Source: Streptomyces coeruleorubidus
Lineage (GTDB): Bacteria > Actinomycetota > Actinomycetes > Streptomycetales > Streptomycetaceae
DNA: 64,000 nucleotides
NCBI RefSeq assembly: GCF_028885415.1
Contig: NZ_CP118527.1
Location: 868,001 to 932,000 of the forward strand
Direction of reading: 5' to 3'
Shown here: positions 20,246 through 29,019 of the stretch, piece after piece
Layout of the letters: every line of letters begins with the position of its first letter
Numbering within the stretch: the stretch's first letter is position 1
The notes under the pieces: model-generated
Seen by the model: only the letters and a program-made list of their open reading frames with translations
What the model was told of the DNA's origin: nothing
Database searches by the model: none
Program-made: the position numbers and the translations under genes

Positions 20246-21253
20246 TCAGAACGTTCGGCTCGGCCAGCGGCGTACGACGACCAGCAGCAACGCGGCTCCG
20301 ACGCAGGTGGTGAGGGCCCCGACCGGCAGCGTGAGCCGCCCGGAGTCCAGCGCGACCGCCAGCAGCCGCGACAGCAGTTGCGCGGCCGCGTCCGAACCGC
20401 ACACCACGGCAGCGCCCACCAGGGCGGCGCCGGGCAGCGTCATCCGCAGGTCCGCACCGAACACGGCCAGCGCGAGGTGCGGCACGAGCAACCCGACGAA
20501 ACCCAGCGCCCCGACGGCGGCCACCGCTCCCGCCGTCAGCGCCACCGCGCACAGCAGCGCGAGGGTCCGGGCCCGCGCGGCGGACAGCCCGGCGGCACCG
20601 GCGATGTCGTCGCCGCAGCGCAGCAGGGTCAGGGGCCCGGCCAGCAGCCACGCCACGGCACTCCACGCGAGCGCCCACGGCCAGAGCAGGTGCCAGTGCT
20701 GCCACACGCGGCCCTCGGTCGTACCGACGAGCCACTGGACGACGCTGCCGAGCTCACCCGGCGCGACGAGCAGCACCATGGCGGTGAGTCCGCCGAGCAC
20801 CGCCGAGACGAGGACGCCGTGCAAGGCGATCTGCGCGGGGTCTCCCCGGCCCCGCCCCGCGAGCAGCCACAGCAGCGCGGCTCCGCTGCACCCGCCCACG
20901 CAGGCGGCGACGACCACAGCGAGGGGCGATTCCCACCCCGCGAGCCCGAGAGCGGTCGCGGTGACGGCCCCGAGCACCGCGCCCGGCGTCACACCCGTGA
21001 CCTCCGGGCCGGCGAGCGGATTGCGCAGGGCGGACTGCAGAACCAGGCCCGCCACGCCCAGGCACGCCCCCGCGGCGAGGGCCACCAGCATCCGGGGCAG
21101 GCGGAGTTGGAGCAGAATGTGCCGTTCGGTCGCGTCACCGGCCCCGCCCAGGACGTCCCAGACCACCGCCGGGGACATCCCTCTCCCGGCCAGCAGTTCC
21201 CCGCAGGCGCACACGACGGCGAGTGCGGTGAACACCGCGAAGCGCCGCTTCAC
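20246..21253 (-). CDS. FecCD-type metallophore permease, second subunit
   Basis: A 335-residue, about ten-helix permease of the BtuC/FecCD family. Landmarks: an N-terminal helix, then LLQLRLPRMLVALAAGACLG, then AGLVLQSALRNPLAGPEVTGVTPGA (the diagnostic L-x-NPLA-P motif), and near the C-terminus FVGLLVPHLALAVFGADLR. It forms a heterodimeric channel with the preceding permease, whose stop overlaps this start by 4 nt. It works with the lipoprotein and ATPase of the same operon to bring a metal-chelate complex across the plasma membrane. Confidence 0.9.
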   Translation of the reverse strand: MKRRFAVFTALAVVCACGELLAGRGMSPAVVWDVLGGAGDATERHILLQLRLPRMLVALAAGACLGVAGLVLQSALRNPLAGPEVTGVTPGAVLGAVTATALGLAGWESPLAVVVAACVGGCSGAALLWLLAGRGRGDPAQIALHGVLVSAVLGGLTAMVLLVAPGELGSVVQWLVGTTEGRVWQHWHLLWPWALAWSAVAWLLAGPLTLLRCGDDIAGAAGLSAARARTLALLCAVALTAGAVAAVGALGFVGLLVPHLALAVFGADLRMTLPGAALVGAAVVCGSDAAAQLLSRLLAVALDSGRLTLPVGALTTCVGAALLLVVVRRWPSRTF

Positions 21254-22398
21254 CCTGTCTCCTTCCCGGCGGTCGGCACGGCTTCAGCGCCCGTCCCTCG
21301 CGGCTCCGAGCGAACGGCGTCGGACCGCGCCGCTCCTCGCCGAGCCGCCGGCTTCCGAGGGCCCGACCGAAGCAGGGCGACGCCGACAGGCACACCGAGG
21401 AGGGCGGTCCACGCGCCGACCGGTGTCTCCACGGGCGCCAGCGCGAGCCGGGCCGGGACGTCGGCGACGGCCACCACGACCGCGCCCCACGCCGCCGACC
21501 AGGGCAGCCAACGCACCGCGTCAGCCGCAGGGTTGAGCCACCTGGCCAGGTGCGGGGCGAGGAACCCGACCCACGCCACCGGCCCGCACACGGCCGTCAC
21601 GGGCGCGATCAGCACAATGGCGATGGCCAGCGCGGCGAACCGGGCCCGCTGCGCACGCACCCCCAGCGCCTCGGCGTCCTCGTCCCCCAGCCGCAACACC
21701 GACAGCACCGGGGCGCACAGCACGAGCGCGGGCGACGCGACGAGCAGCCAGGGCCACAGCCCGGTGACGTCGTCCCAGGTACGGGCGGAGAGCGAACCGA
21801 GCAGATACCGGTAGATCAACTGGAGGTCGAACTGGTCGGCCATCACCATGAGCACGAGCAGCGCGGCCTGCAACGCGGCGGCGACCGCGGCCCCGGTGAG
21901 CAGGACGGCGGACGGGCTGCGCCCCAACCCGGCGGCGAGCAGCGTGAGCCCGCCGCCGAGCACGGCCCCGCCGATGGCCAGCAAGGGCTGGACGGCGGTG
22001 GGGATGGACGCCGCCAGCACCAGTGGTGCGGCGACTCCCAGCGCGGCCCCGGACGACACGCCCAGCATCTCGGGCACGGCCAGGGCGTTGCGCAGCGCCT
22101 CCTGCAGCACGAGCCCCGCCGCACCCAGGCAGAGCCCGGCGACCAGCGCCAGCACCAGCCGTGGCACGCGGAGTTCGGTGACGACGACCCCGGCGAGCGT
22201 GCTGTCGGCGTCCAGCAGCGCACCGGGCAGCCGGTACAGCGGGACATAGGGCGTGCCCAGACTCAGTGCGCAGACGGACGCCGCCGCCAACAGGCCGATG
22301 AGTACCGCGAATTGCCGGCCCCCACGGATTCGCGGGTACCGCCCGCCCTCGGTCACCCCGCCCACCGCGCTGTCAGTGGTGGTCGGCGGTGCGCTCAC
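21250..22398 (-). CDS. FecCD-type metallophore permease, first subunit
   Basis: A 382-residue FecCD permease paralogous to its neighbour: VTELRVPRLVLALVAGLCLG, AGLVLQEALRNALAVPEMLGV and WVGFLAPHLARWL. In the diagnostic loop the usual NPLA-P reads NALAVP. The GTG at 22398 is taken as start because it overlaps the lipoprotein stop (GTGA); a longer frame reaches back into the lipoprotein gene. The N-terminus carries an extra 30-40 polar residues before the first helix. Confidence 0.88.
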   Translation of the reverse strand: MSAPPTTTDSAVGGVTEGGRYPRIRGGRQFAVLIGLLAAASVCALSLGTPYVPLYRLPGALLDADSTLAGVVVTELRVPRLVLALVAGLCLGAAGLVLQEALRNALAVPEMLGVSSGAALGVAAPLVLAASIPTAVQPLLAIGGAVLGGGLTLLAAGLGRSPSAVLLTGAAVAAALQAALLVLMVMADQFDLQLIYRYLLGSLSARTWDDVTGLWPWLLVASPALVLCAPVLSVLRLGDEDAEALGVRAQRARFAALAIAIVLIAPVTAVCGPVAWVGFLAPHLARWLNPAADAVRWLPWSAAWGAVVVAVADVPARLALAPVETPVGAWTALLGVPVGVALLRSGPRKPAARRGAARSDAVRSEPRGTGAEAVPTAGKETG

Positions 22399-23372
22399 CG
22401 CAGCGCGGCCGTGGCCTCGTCGAGGACGATGCCCAGCGAGCGGGTACCGCGGCCCTTGGCCCACACCTCGGAGTTCACCTCGTGGACATCCCCGTTGCGC
22501 ACGGCGGGGATCTTCTCCCAGAGCGGGTTCTTCGCCAGCTTCTCCGACAGCTTGCCGTCCGCGTCACCGAAGGCGATCGTCTCGACGAACAGCACGTCCA
22601 CGTCACGGGCGAGGATCTCCTCGAGGCTGTAGCTCCCCTCCACGCCACGGGACTTCCAGGGATAGTCCGCCAGCTTGGGGAACAGCCCGCCGGCCACGTC
22701 CGTCCCCGGCGTGGCGACACCGAAATTCTCGTCGCTGCCGTAGATGACGAGCGCGGTCTTGTCACTCTTGTTCCGCTCGGCCTCGGCGAGCTTGGTACGG
22801 AAGGTCTTCTCGGCCTTCTCGCCCTCGGCGGTGCGGCCGGTGAGCGCGGCGACATCGCGCAGGTACCCCACGCTGTCCTGCCACGTCTCGGGCTGCATGG
22901 GCCAGAACGTGGTGGCGTCCTTCAGGGCCGGAGCGAGCTTGCCGTGGGTGTCCTCCAGGCCGATGACGAGATCGGGCTTGTGGGAGAGGATCGCCTCCAC
23001 CTCGGGAGCGATGAACCCGCCGGGAATGACGTCGACCTCCTTGGCCTTCTTCTCCCCCAGGAAGTCGGGGTGGGCGAGGAGTTCGCTGTTCGTGGCCGTG
23101 GGGATGATGCCCAGCTCGGTCAGGATGTCGTCGCAGAGCGCGAACAGGCAGACGATGCGCTGCGGTTCCTTCTCCAGGGAGACCTTGACGCCGTTCGCGT
23201 CGGTCAGCCCCCGTGTCGCCTTGATGGGTTTCACCGCGACGTCGGTCTTGGGACCGGCCGCGGCGGCTCCTTCGCTCGCCGACTCGGTGGACGCGCCGCA
23301 CCCGACCAGTACGGACCCCACTATCACTGCGGTGATCCAGCCTCGAACGTGTCTCGACGGTGAGCGCAGCAT
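22395..23372 (-). CDS. Metal-chelate-binding lipoprotein (FecB/FepB-like)
   Basis: A 325-residue class III solute-binding protein. The N-terminus is a lipoprotein signal with lipobox LVGC, so the mature protein is tethered outside the membrane. The body has the periplasmic-binding-protein-2 layout: QRIVCLFALCDDILTELG, then VIPGGFIAPEVEAILSHKPDLVIG, later DVDVLFVET and a C-terminal LDEATAAL helix. It captures a metal complex and delivers it to the FecCD permeases encoded directly after it. It is the first gene of the six-gene operon. A Zur-like palindrome lies about 50 bp before its start. The FALC and conserved acidic residues give no firm clue to iron versus zinc. Confidence 0.88.
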   Translation of the reverse strand: MLRSPSRHVRGWITAVIVGSVLVGCGASTESASEGAAAAGPKTDVAVKPIKATRGLTDANGVKVSLEKEPQRIVCLFALCDDILTELGIIPTATNSELLAHPDFLGEKKAKEVDVIPGGFIAPEVEAILSHKPDLVIGLEDTHGKLAPALKDATTFWPMQPETWQDSVGYLRDVAALTGRTAEGEKAEKTFRTKLAEAERNKSDKTALVIYGSDENFGVATPGTDVAGGLFPKLADYPWKSRGVEGSYSLEEILARDVDVLFVETIAFGDADGKLSEKLAKNPLWEKIPAVRNGDVHEVNSEVWAKGRGTRSLGIVLDEATAALR

Positions 23373-23419
23373 CGATGCCCTCGCTTCTTCTCAGGGGATC
23401 CGAACGCACCGAAGATACA

Positions 23420-23434
23420 TGATAATCGTTTTCA
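23420..23434. promoter_or_regulatory. Zur/Fur-type box upstream of the uptake operon
   Basis: TGATAATCGTTTTCA, inside a 17-bp near-palindrome, stands out as AT-rich in a GC-rich background. It differs at two positions from TGAAAATCATTTTCA, the sort of site I associate with actinobacterial Zur. It does not resemble the IdeR/DmdR iron box (TTAGGTTAGGCTAACC). Repression of the operon by metal-loaded Zur (or another Fur-family protein) is therefore the simplest reading. Confidence 0.6.
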
Positions 23435-23438
23435 TCAC

Positions 23439-24695
23439 TCAGAGTTGATGGGCACGGGTACCGCGTAGCCGGCCCCGGGTGTCCAGCAGCAGTCGGGCGT
23501 GCTCGGGCAACCGGTCCAGTGGAACGGTGTCGTGGTCCTGCACCAGAATCGTGAGGTCGGCGTCCGCGGCGGCAGCCAGTGCGTCGACGGACCGCTTCAC
23601 CGGTTCACCGCCCGGCGACCAGGCGTCCACGAACGGGTCGTGATACGTGACGTCGGTGCCGCTCTGCCGCATCAGCCGGACGAGCGCGGCGGCCGGGGTG
23701 GCCCGCAGGTCCGTGCTGTTGCGCTTGTAGGTCACTCCGACCAGCAGCACCCGAGCGTCCCGCAGGGCGCTTCCCCGCTCGTTCAGCAAGTGCTCGGCAC
23801 GCCGCACGACATGCGCCGGCATCCCGGCGTTGACCTCCTGCGAGAGCTCCACCAGCCGCAGCGGGGTCCCTCCGGCGCGCGCCCAGTGCGTGAGATAGAC
23901 GGGATCGACGGGGATGCAGTGCCCGCCCACACCCGGTCCGGGCCGGAACTCCTGGAAACCAAACGGTTTCGTGCGCGCGCAGTCGAGAGCCTCCCACACA
24001 TCGACTCCCAGGGCCCGGGCGGCGACGGCGAGTTCGTTGACCAGGGCGATGTTCACGTTGCGATAGGTGTTCTCCAGGAGCTTCGCCAGTTCGGCCTCGC
24101 GTGCGGAGCCTGCCTCAACGACTCGGTCACACAGGTGCCGGAAGAAGTCGGCCGCGGCCCTCGTGCAGGTTCGGGTGTAACCACCCACGACGCGCGGGGT
24201 GTTCCGCAAACCGAAGGTCTGGTTGCCCGGGTCGATGCGCTCGGGTGAGAAGGCGAGGGAGAAGTCCGTTCCGGCGCTGAGCCCGGAGGCCTGCTCCACG
24301 ATGCCGCGGACGACGTCGTCCGTGGTGCCTGGGAAGGACGTGGACTCCAGGACGACGAGGGTGCCGGGTTTCAGGCGGTCCCCCAGAGCGGAGGCGGCGC
24401 GTCGCACATGGGACAGGTCGGGCCGGCCCGTGTCGTCCAGGGGTGTGGGGACGCAGATCACGGCGACCGAGGCCTCCGCCAGCCGGCTCTCGTCGGCGGA
24501 CGCCCGGAAACCGGCGTCCAGCATGGCGGCGAGATCGGCATCGGTGACGTCGGGGACGTGTGAGCGGCCCGAGTTCAGGGATGCGGTGACGGACGGGTTC
24601 ACATCGATTCCCATGACACGCATGCCGACGCGGCAGGCCTCCCTGGCCAGGGGAAGACCGGTGTAGCCGAGTCCGATGACGGCGACGTTGTTCAT
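23439..24695 (-). CDS. Nucleotide-sugar 6-dehydrogenase (UDP-glucose/UDP-HexNAc type)
   Basis: A 418-residue enzyme of the UDP-glucose/GDP-mannose dehydrogenase family, which oxidises the C6 hydroxyl of a nucleotide sugar to a uronic acid with two NAD+. Seen: Rossmann motif VAVIGLGYTGLPLA at the N-terminus, VICVPTPLD, STSFPGTT, FSPERIDPGN, the helix LAKLLENTYRNVNIALVNELA, and GPGVGGHCIPVDP with catalytic Cys260. The C-terminal UDP-binding domain has GVTYKRNSTDLRATPA. The ENTYRNVNIAL and FSPERIDPGN forms lean towards the WecC/WbpA/TuaD group. The start at 24695 follows GGGAG; 24740 is an alternative. It is the last gene of the minus-strand cluster and could supply a uronic-acid sugar for the aminotransferases. 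Confidence 0.88.
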   Translation of the reverse strand: MNNVAVIGLGYTGLPLAREACRVGMRVMGIDVNPSVTASLNSGRSHVPDVTDADLAAMLDAGFRASADESRLAEASVAVICVPTPLDDTGRPDLSHVRRAASALGDRLKPGTLVVLESTSFPGTTDDVVRGIVEQASGLSAGTDFSLAFSPERIDPGNQTFGLRNTPRVVGGYTRTCTRAAADFFRHLCDRVVEAGSAREAELAKLLENTYRNVNIALVNELAVAARALGVDVWEALDCARTKPFGFQEFRPGPGVGGHCIPVDPVYLTHWARAGGTPLRLVELSQEVNAGMPAHVVRRAEHLLNERGSALRDARVLLVGVTYKRNSTDLRATPAAALVRLMRQSGTDVTYHDPFVDAWSPGGEPVKRSVDALAAAADADLTILVQDHDTVPLDRLPEHARLLLDTRGRLRGTRAHQL

Positions 24696-24767
24696 ATCGC
24701 TCCCTGGATGCGCTGTCTGTTCCCCGGTCATGGCCGTCATGCGGGCAGACCCTTCGGTCGTGGGCGG

Positions 24768-26390
24768 TCAGCGGGGGTCCGAGGTCTCACCGGCAGCCAT
24801 GAGGGCAAGGGTCCGGCGGCAGATCTTCCCGCTGGGGCCGAGTGGCATCTCCTTGACGCGCAGCAGGAGTTCGGGGAGTTTTCGGCGCTCGAGGCCGCGC
24901 TGGGAGTACAGGAACGTCGTGAGTTCCTGCAGGTCCGGTGCGGGCGCGCCCGGCGCCTGGCGGATGCACGCGCACAGGCGCTCCCCCAGTTCCGGGTCGG
25001 GCACACCTACGCAGGCCACCTCGGCCACGGCGGCATGCGCGGCGAGTTCGCGTTCCACCTCCGCCGGGCTGATGTTGTAGCCGCCTCGTACGACGATCTG
25101 CTTGATGCGGCCCAGCACGTGGAGCCTGCCGTGCTCGTCCAGGAGGCCGCGGTCGCCGGTGCGCACCCAGCCGGTCGGAGTGCGGTATCGGGCGTCCAGT
25201 CCGGGGTCGGCGACGTAGCACAGCGGTGTCATGGGGCCTCTGGCACAGATCTCGCCGGGCTGTCCCGCCGGCACGGGAGCACCGGTGCCGTCGATGATGC
25301 GGATCCGCGCCACGGCCGGGTCGGGACATCCGGTGCCCGCCTCGGGGCTGAGGCCGGTGGCGGCGGTATGGCAGTTCACGCCGTCGGATGATCCGTAGAC
25401 GGTGATGACAGGGCGGCCGAACCGGGCGCGGCACGCGTCGGCGGTGGCGTCCGGGAGGGCTGCGCCGCTGGAGACGACGGCTTGAAGACCGGTGAAGTCC
25501 TCCCCGCGGGCGGGTGGTTGTTCGGTGATGCGCTGCAGCATGGTGGGCACGCCGAACACGTGTGTGGGACGGTGCTCGACGATCATGCGGAGCGCCTCGG
25601 CCGCGTCGAAGGACTCCTGCACCAGCAGCGTGCCGCCGAGTGCGGCGAGCGTGACGGAGGTGCCGCAGGAGCCGAAGGAGGAGGCCAGCGGGACGAGCAC
25701 GAGGTTGCGCATCGGGCCGTCCCCGGCGTGCAGGGCGCGTACATAGGCGGCGCGGCCGCCGGCCATCGCGTTGTGGGAGTAGGCGACCATCTTGGGCTCG
25801 GCCTCGGAGCCGGAGGAGACCAGAATGCGGGCGGGCGCATCGGGGTCGACGGGCCGGGGCAGGAAGGGCTGCCGCGCGGGCGTCGCGAGTGACTGTGCGG
25901 CCGGACCGCCCTCCCCGAGGGTGAATACCGCTTCCAGGCAGGGGAGATGGGCACCCGGAACCGCGTCGGAGAGGTGGCTGACGATGACCGCGCGGGCTCG
26001 GGCGCGGGCGAGCAGGCTCGCCGGGCCCCGGCTGCCGGGCCCCGGTGGGTAGGGCAGTGCCACCGCTCCGATGGCGGCGACCGCCAGTTCGGTGGCCACC
26101 GCGTCGCGTCCGTTCGGCATGCGTACGGCGATGATGTCCCGGTCGCCCAGGCCGCTTTCGGCGAGCCGGGCGGCGATGTGCCGTACCCGGGCGTCCAGCC
26201 CCGCGTAGTCCACGGAGCCCGCCGAGTCGATGACGGCCGTGCGGCCGGGGTGCCGCCTCACCTGTCCGGAGAAGAGCGTGTACAAGTCCCGGTCGGGGCA
26301 CAGGCCCTGTTCGGACCAGGAGCGCCGCACCGGGGCCGGTACCAGGTCACGGATCTCGACGCCCGCGTTCGATGTCCATCCGGCCCTCAT
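24768..26390 (-). CDS. AMP-forming acyl-CoA/acid ligase with atypical P-loop
   Basis: A 540-residue member of the ANL superfamily. Adenylation motifs: ILVSSGSEAEPKMVAYSH replaces the usual TSGTTGxPK loop, TVYGSSDGVN is the A5-like motif, then VRTGDRGLLDEHGRL and GRIKQIVVRGGYNISP. GPSGKICRRTL holds the C-terminal catalytic lysine. The enzyme should activate a carboxylic acid as acyl-AMP and pass it to CoA or a carrier. Replacement of the TT by SE in the phosphate-binding loop is seen in some aryl and fatty acid ligases and need not abolish activity. The start overlaps the CoA-transferase stop (ATGA). No carrier protein is encoded nearby, so CoA is the likelier acceptor. Confidence 0.85.
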   Translation of the reverse strand: MRAGWTSNAGVEIRDLVPAPVRRSWSEQGLCPDRDLYTLFSGQVRRHPGRTAVIDSAGSVDYAGLDARVRHIAARLAESGLGDRDIIAVRMPNGRDAVATELAVAAIGAVALPYPPGPGSRGPASLLARARARAVIVSHLSDAVPGAHLPCLEAVFTLGEGGPAAQSLATPARQPFLPRPVDPDAPARILVSSGSEAEPKMVAYSHNAMAGGRAAYVRALHAGDGPMRNLVLVPLASSFGSCGTSVTLAALGGTLLVQESFDAAEALRMIVEHRPTHVFGVPTMLQRITEQPPARGEDFTGLQAVVSSGAALPDATADACRARFGRPVITVYGSSDGVNCHTAATGLSPEAGTGCPDPAVARIRIIDGTGAPVPAGQPGEICARGPMTPLCYVADPGLDARYRTPTGWVRTGDRGLLDEHGRLHVLGRIKQIVVRGGYNISPAEVERELAAHAAVAEVACVGVPDPELGERLCACIRQAPGAPAPDLQELTTFLYSQRGLERRKLPELLLRVKEMPLGPSGKICRRTLALMAAGETSDPR

Positions 26391-28126
26391 GAGAACTCCC
26401 AGGGTGCGCGGGGAGCGGCGTACTCCCCCACGGTCAGCGACGGAGCGAACCGCGGATCGCGGGCCAGGTCCGCGAGGCTGGTGCACACCGGCGTGGCGGC
26501 CACGCCCGCTGCCGCCAGCCTGGGCAGCCAGTCCTCGGTGGGCCGGGTCCGGGCCCGGGAGGCGATCGTGTCCGCGCTCGCCGAGGCGCCGAGGCCGAGC
26601 GCCCGCGCGAGGAGTTCCGGTCGCTCGCGGGCGCGGGACCCGAGCGCGATGTAGCCGTCCCGCGTGCGCAGCGGGCGGTCGGTCGCCGCGGGCCGTCCCG
26701 GCCCTCGGGGAACGAGGGCGGCGGCGGAGTGCAGCGAGGAGTCCACGCGGCCGCCTCTTCCGGTGCGAAGCCGCGCCAGTAGTGCCGCCAGTACGCCCTG
26801 CGCGCAGACCAGCCCGCCGAGGACGTCGGTGAGCGTCATCAAGGAGGGTGCGGGCGGTTCGTCCGCGGGCCGCACGGCGGCGGCGAGACCGCTGTGCGCC
26901 TGGACCAGGTAGTCGGTCCCCACGGGTGGTTCCGGCCCCAGGGCGTCGCCCCAGCCTGATGCCCACGCGTACACCAGCCCGGGCCGCGTCGGCCGCAGGT
27001 CCTCGGCGTCCAGCCCGAGCCGGGCCGCCTTGCCCGGTGCCCAGTTGTGCAGGAAGACGTCGGCCTCGGACACGAGTTCACGGACGGCCCGCCGTCCGGC
27101 GTCCGTGGTGAAGTCGATCTCCGTGACGGCTTTGCCGGCGTTGAGCGCGCTGAAGCGGGCCGACGTGGTGCCTGCCATCGGGGGGATGCCGCGCATCGGG
27201 TCACCGCCCGGCGGTTCGACCCGTACGACGTCGGCGCCCAGGAGCCGCAGGACGTGGCCGGCCAGGGGGCCCTGGACGCGTCGTGCCGACTCGACGACCC
27301 GCAGGCCTGTCAAGGGTGCCCCGTCCGTGCTCGTACGGGCCCTGCCGATCGTGGTGCCGCCCGGGCCGGGGAACGGCGTGAGCGTCCATGGCGACGTCAC
27401 GGTGGGCGGCACGGGGTCTTCCCGTACGGGTAGCACGGCGGCTCCCGACCGGTCCGCGGCCGACCGGATCGTCGTGAACGGCGCACGCCGTGCGGCCGCG
27501 GGCAGCGCGCGGGGCAGTGAGCAGGTGGCGGTGGCGAACCGCTGCTGGAACGACCGCCATCCGCGGCCGGTGTCGGCGCGGTCCGCGCCGAGCAGCCGCC
27601 AGAAGTCCAGCCATCGGTCGGCGTCGAGGGCTTCGAGTTCGAAGCGCACGCCGTCGGCGGAGACGAACGGTAAGGCGGCCGGCACGAGCTCGTCCCCCGC
27701 GTCGGCACGCGACGTCAGGCAGCCCTCCTGGTCGTCGCCGTCGGCCGTCGCCGCCGCGAGGTACTGGGTGAGGGCCAGCAGCGCGGCCTGACCGACCGAC
27801 GTCCGTACATGCGTCACGTCGGCGCCGCCGGCCCGCGCGAGGAGTGCCGCGCAGACTCCCTGGGCCGCGAGGACGCCCGCCACCGTGGAGGCGTAGTCGA
27901 CGGCGAGCGGGGCCGGGCGTCCGGCCGCCCGGCCGTGGACGTGCATGATCCCGCAGGCCGCCTGCACGGCACGCTCGTCGGCCAGGGGGACGGAGAGCGG
28001 GCCCTGCCAGTCGATGTCCCAGCCGACGGTGGCGGTGACGGGGTCGCCCACCAGGTCGAGAAGGTGCGCCGCGACCCCGGCGGCCACCGGTGCCGTGGCC
28101 CCGGCGCGCGGCGCGCAGAGCGTCAT
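26387..28126 (-). CDS. Family III CoA transferase (CaiB/BaiF) with partial duplication
   Basis: A 579-residue protein. The second half is a recognisable CaiB/BaiF domain: LTGLRVVESARRVQGPLAG, LLGADVVRVEPPGGD, SALNAGKAVTEIDF, then GTDYLVQAHSG with the candidate catalytic aspartate, then DVLGGLVCAQGVLAALLARLRTGRGG. The first 230 residues look like the tail part of the same fold (VAGVLAAQGVCAALLARAGG, then VGQAALLALTQYL) without the CoA-binding Rossmann start. The gene therefore seems to be tail-plus-whole, an incomplete tandem duplication. Family III enzymes move CoA between carboxylic acids or epimerise alpha-methylacyl-CoAs. It is coupled by 4-nt overlaps to a methyltransferase before and an acyl ligase after. 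Confidence 0.8.
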   Translation of the reverse strand: MTLCAPRAGATAPVAAGVAAHLLDLVGDPVTATVGWDIDWQGPLSVPLADERAVQAACGIMHVHGRAAGRPAPLAVDYASTVAGVLAAQGVCAALLARAGGADVTHVRTSVGQAALLALTQYLAAATADGDDQEGCLTSRADAGDELVPAALPFVSADGVRFELEALDADRWLDFWRLLGADRADTGRGWRSFQQRFATATCSLPRALPAAARRAPFTTIRSAADRSGAAVLPVREDPVPPTVTSPWTLTPFPGPGGTTIGRARTSTDGAPLTGLRVVESARRVQGPLAGHVLRLLGADVVRVEPPGGDPMRGIPPMAGTTSARFSALNAGKAVTEIDFTTDAGRRAVRELVSEADVFLHNWAPGKAARLGLDAEDLRPTRPGLVYAWASGWGDALGPEPPVGTDYLVQAHSGLAAAVRPADEPPAPSLMTLTDVLGGLVCAQGVLAALLARLRTGRGGRVDSSLHSAAALVPRGPGRPAATDRPLRTRDGYIALGSRARERPELLARALGLGASASADTIASRARTRPTEDWLPRLAAAGVAATPVCTSLADLARDPRFAPSLTVGEYAAPRAPWEFS

Positions 28127-28998
28127 CGGGCGTCCTCCGGGCGTGGCCGCAGGCCGTCGTCCGGAGGTGCTTCTCTCCGGACGGGCGCCCCACCGGCCTG
28201 CGAGCGGCGCCCGTGCACCGAGTAGATGACGCTGGACGCGGCGCAGAACGACGGGTCCCGCATCAGCGCCCGTACGTCCGCCAGCTCCGCCTCGGTCATG
28301 CCCGCGGCCATGAGTTCGTCCCGCAGGTGGTACGTGTGGTTGAGCTGCATGCGCAGGCCCGGCGACCCCGCGGTGCGCAGCTCGATGCGGGGCCGCGGGT
28401 CGATGTCGACGAGCCCCGCGGCACGCATGGCGGCCGGCACGTCGCGGGCCCAGTGGGGATCTCCCCCGCCCGCCCGCATGACAGCGCACTTGGCGTCGAG
28501 GAAGGCCCTGTAGAGCCGCGCGGATTCCTCGTCCGGGGTGAGCAGGGGCGGTTCGTAGGAGGCGTCGAACTCCTCGATGTGCAGCCACCCTCCGGGCTTG
28601 AGGGCGCGCACCAGTTTGCTGAGGACGGCAAGCCGTTCGGGCAGGTGCTGCAGGACAAGACGGGCGACGACGAGGTCGAAGGCGTCCTCGGGAAGCGGAT
28701 CGGTCACCACGTCGTGCCCGACCGCGGTCAGGCACGGCCCGTCCGGGATGTGGTGCGGCTTGATGTCGGTGGCCACGACCTCGCCGGTGGGAGCGACGCG
28801 TTCGGCGAGCCATCGGGCCACGCTTCCGCTCCCGGAGCCGATGTCCAGGCACCGCCACCCGGTGGTGACTCCCGTCTCGGCGAGCCTGTAGAAGGTCCTC
28901 CTGTCGTACGCGTCGGTGAGGCAGCGGTGCAGCTCGTCGCTGTGCACGCTGTCGTTGTCGAAGACGTACCCCGGGTTCCGGCCCAGGCTGTTGCGCAT
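28123..28998 (-). CDS. SAM-dependent methyltransferase
   Basis: A 291-residue class I methyltransferase. Motif I is CLDIGSGSGSVARWLAE, followed by VVATDIKPHH at motif II, DLVVARLVLQHLPE at motif IV and LKPGGWLHIEEFD at motif V. The C-terminal 100 residues form a helical cap typical of small-molecule O/N/C-methyltransferases. The N-terminal GYVFDNDS and RRTFYRLAE segment is also typical. Substrate is unknown. It sits between an AMP ligase (21-bp gap) and the CoA transferase (4-nt overlap), so an acyl-CoA or the final scaffold are both candidates. Confidence 0.88.
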   Translation of the reverse strand: MRNSLGRNPGYVFDNDSVHSDELHRCLTDAYDRRTFYRLAETGVTTGWRCLDIGSGSGSVARWLAERVAPTGEVVATDIKPHHIPDGPCLTAVGHDVVTDPLPEDAFDLVVARLVLQHLPERLAVLSKLVRALKPGGWLHIEEFDASYEPPLLTPDEESARLYRAFLDAKCAVMRAGGGDPHWARDVPAAMRAAGLVDIDPRPRIELRTAGSPGLRMQLNHTYHLRDELMAAGMTEAELADVRALMRDPSFCAASSVIYSVHGRRSQAGGAPVRREAPPDDGLRPRPEDAR

Positions 28999-29019
28999 GT
29001 CGTCTCCCGTTGTCCCGTC

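Noticed and set aside
23420..23434. Iron-repressor (IdeR/DmdR) box
   Set aside because: The site lacks the TTAGGTTAG-type core and fits a Zur/Fur-style palindrome better.
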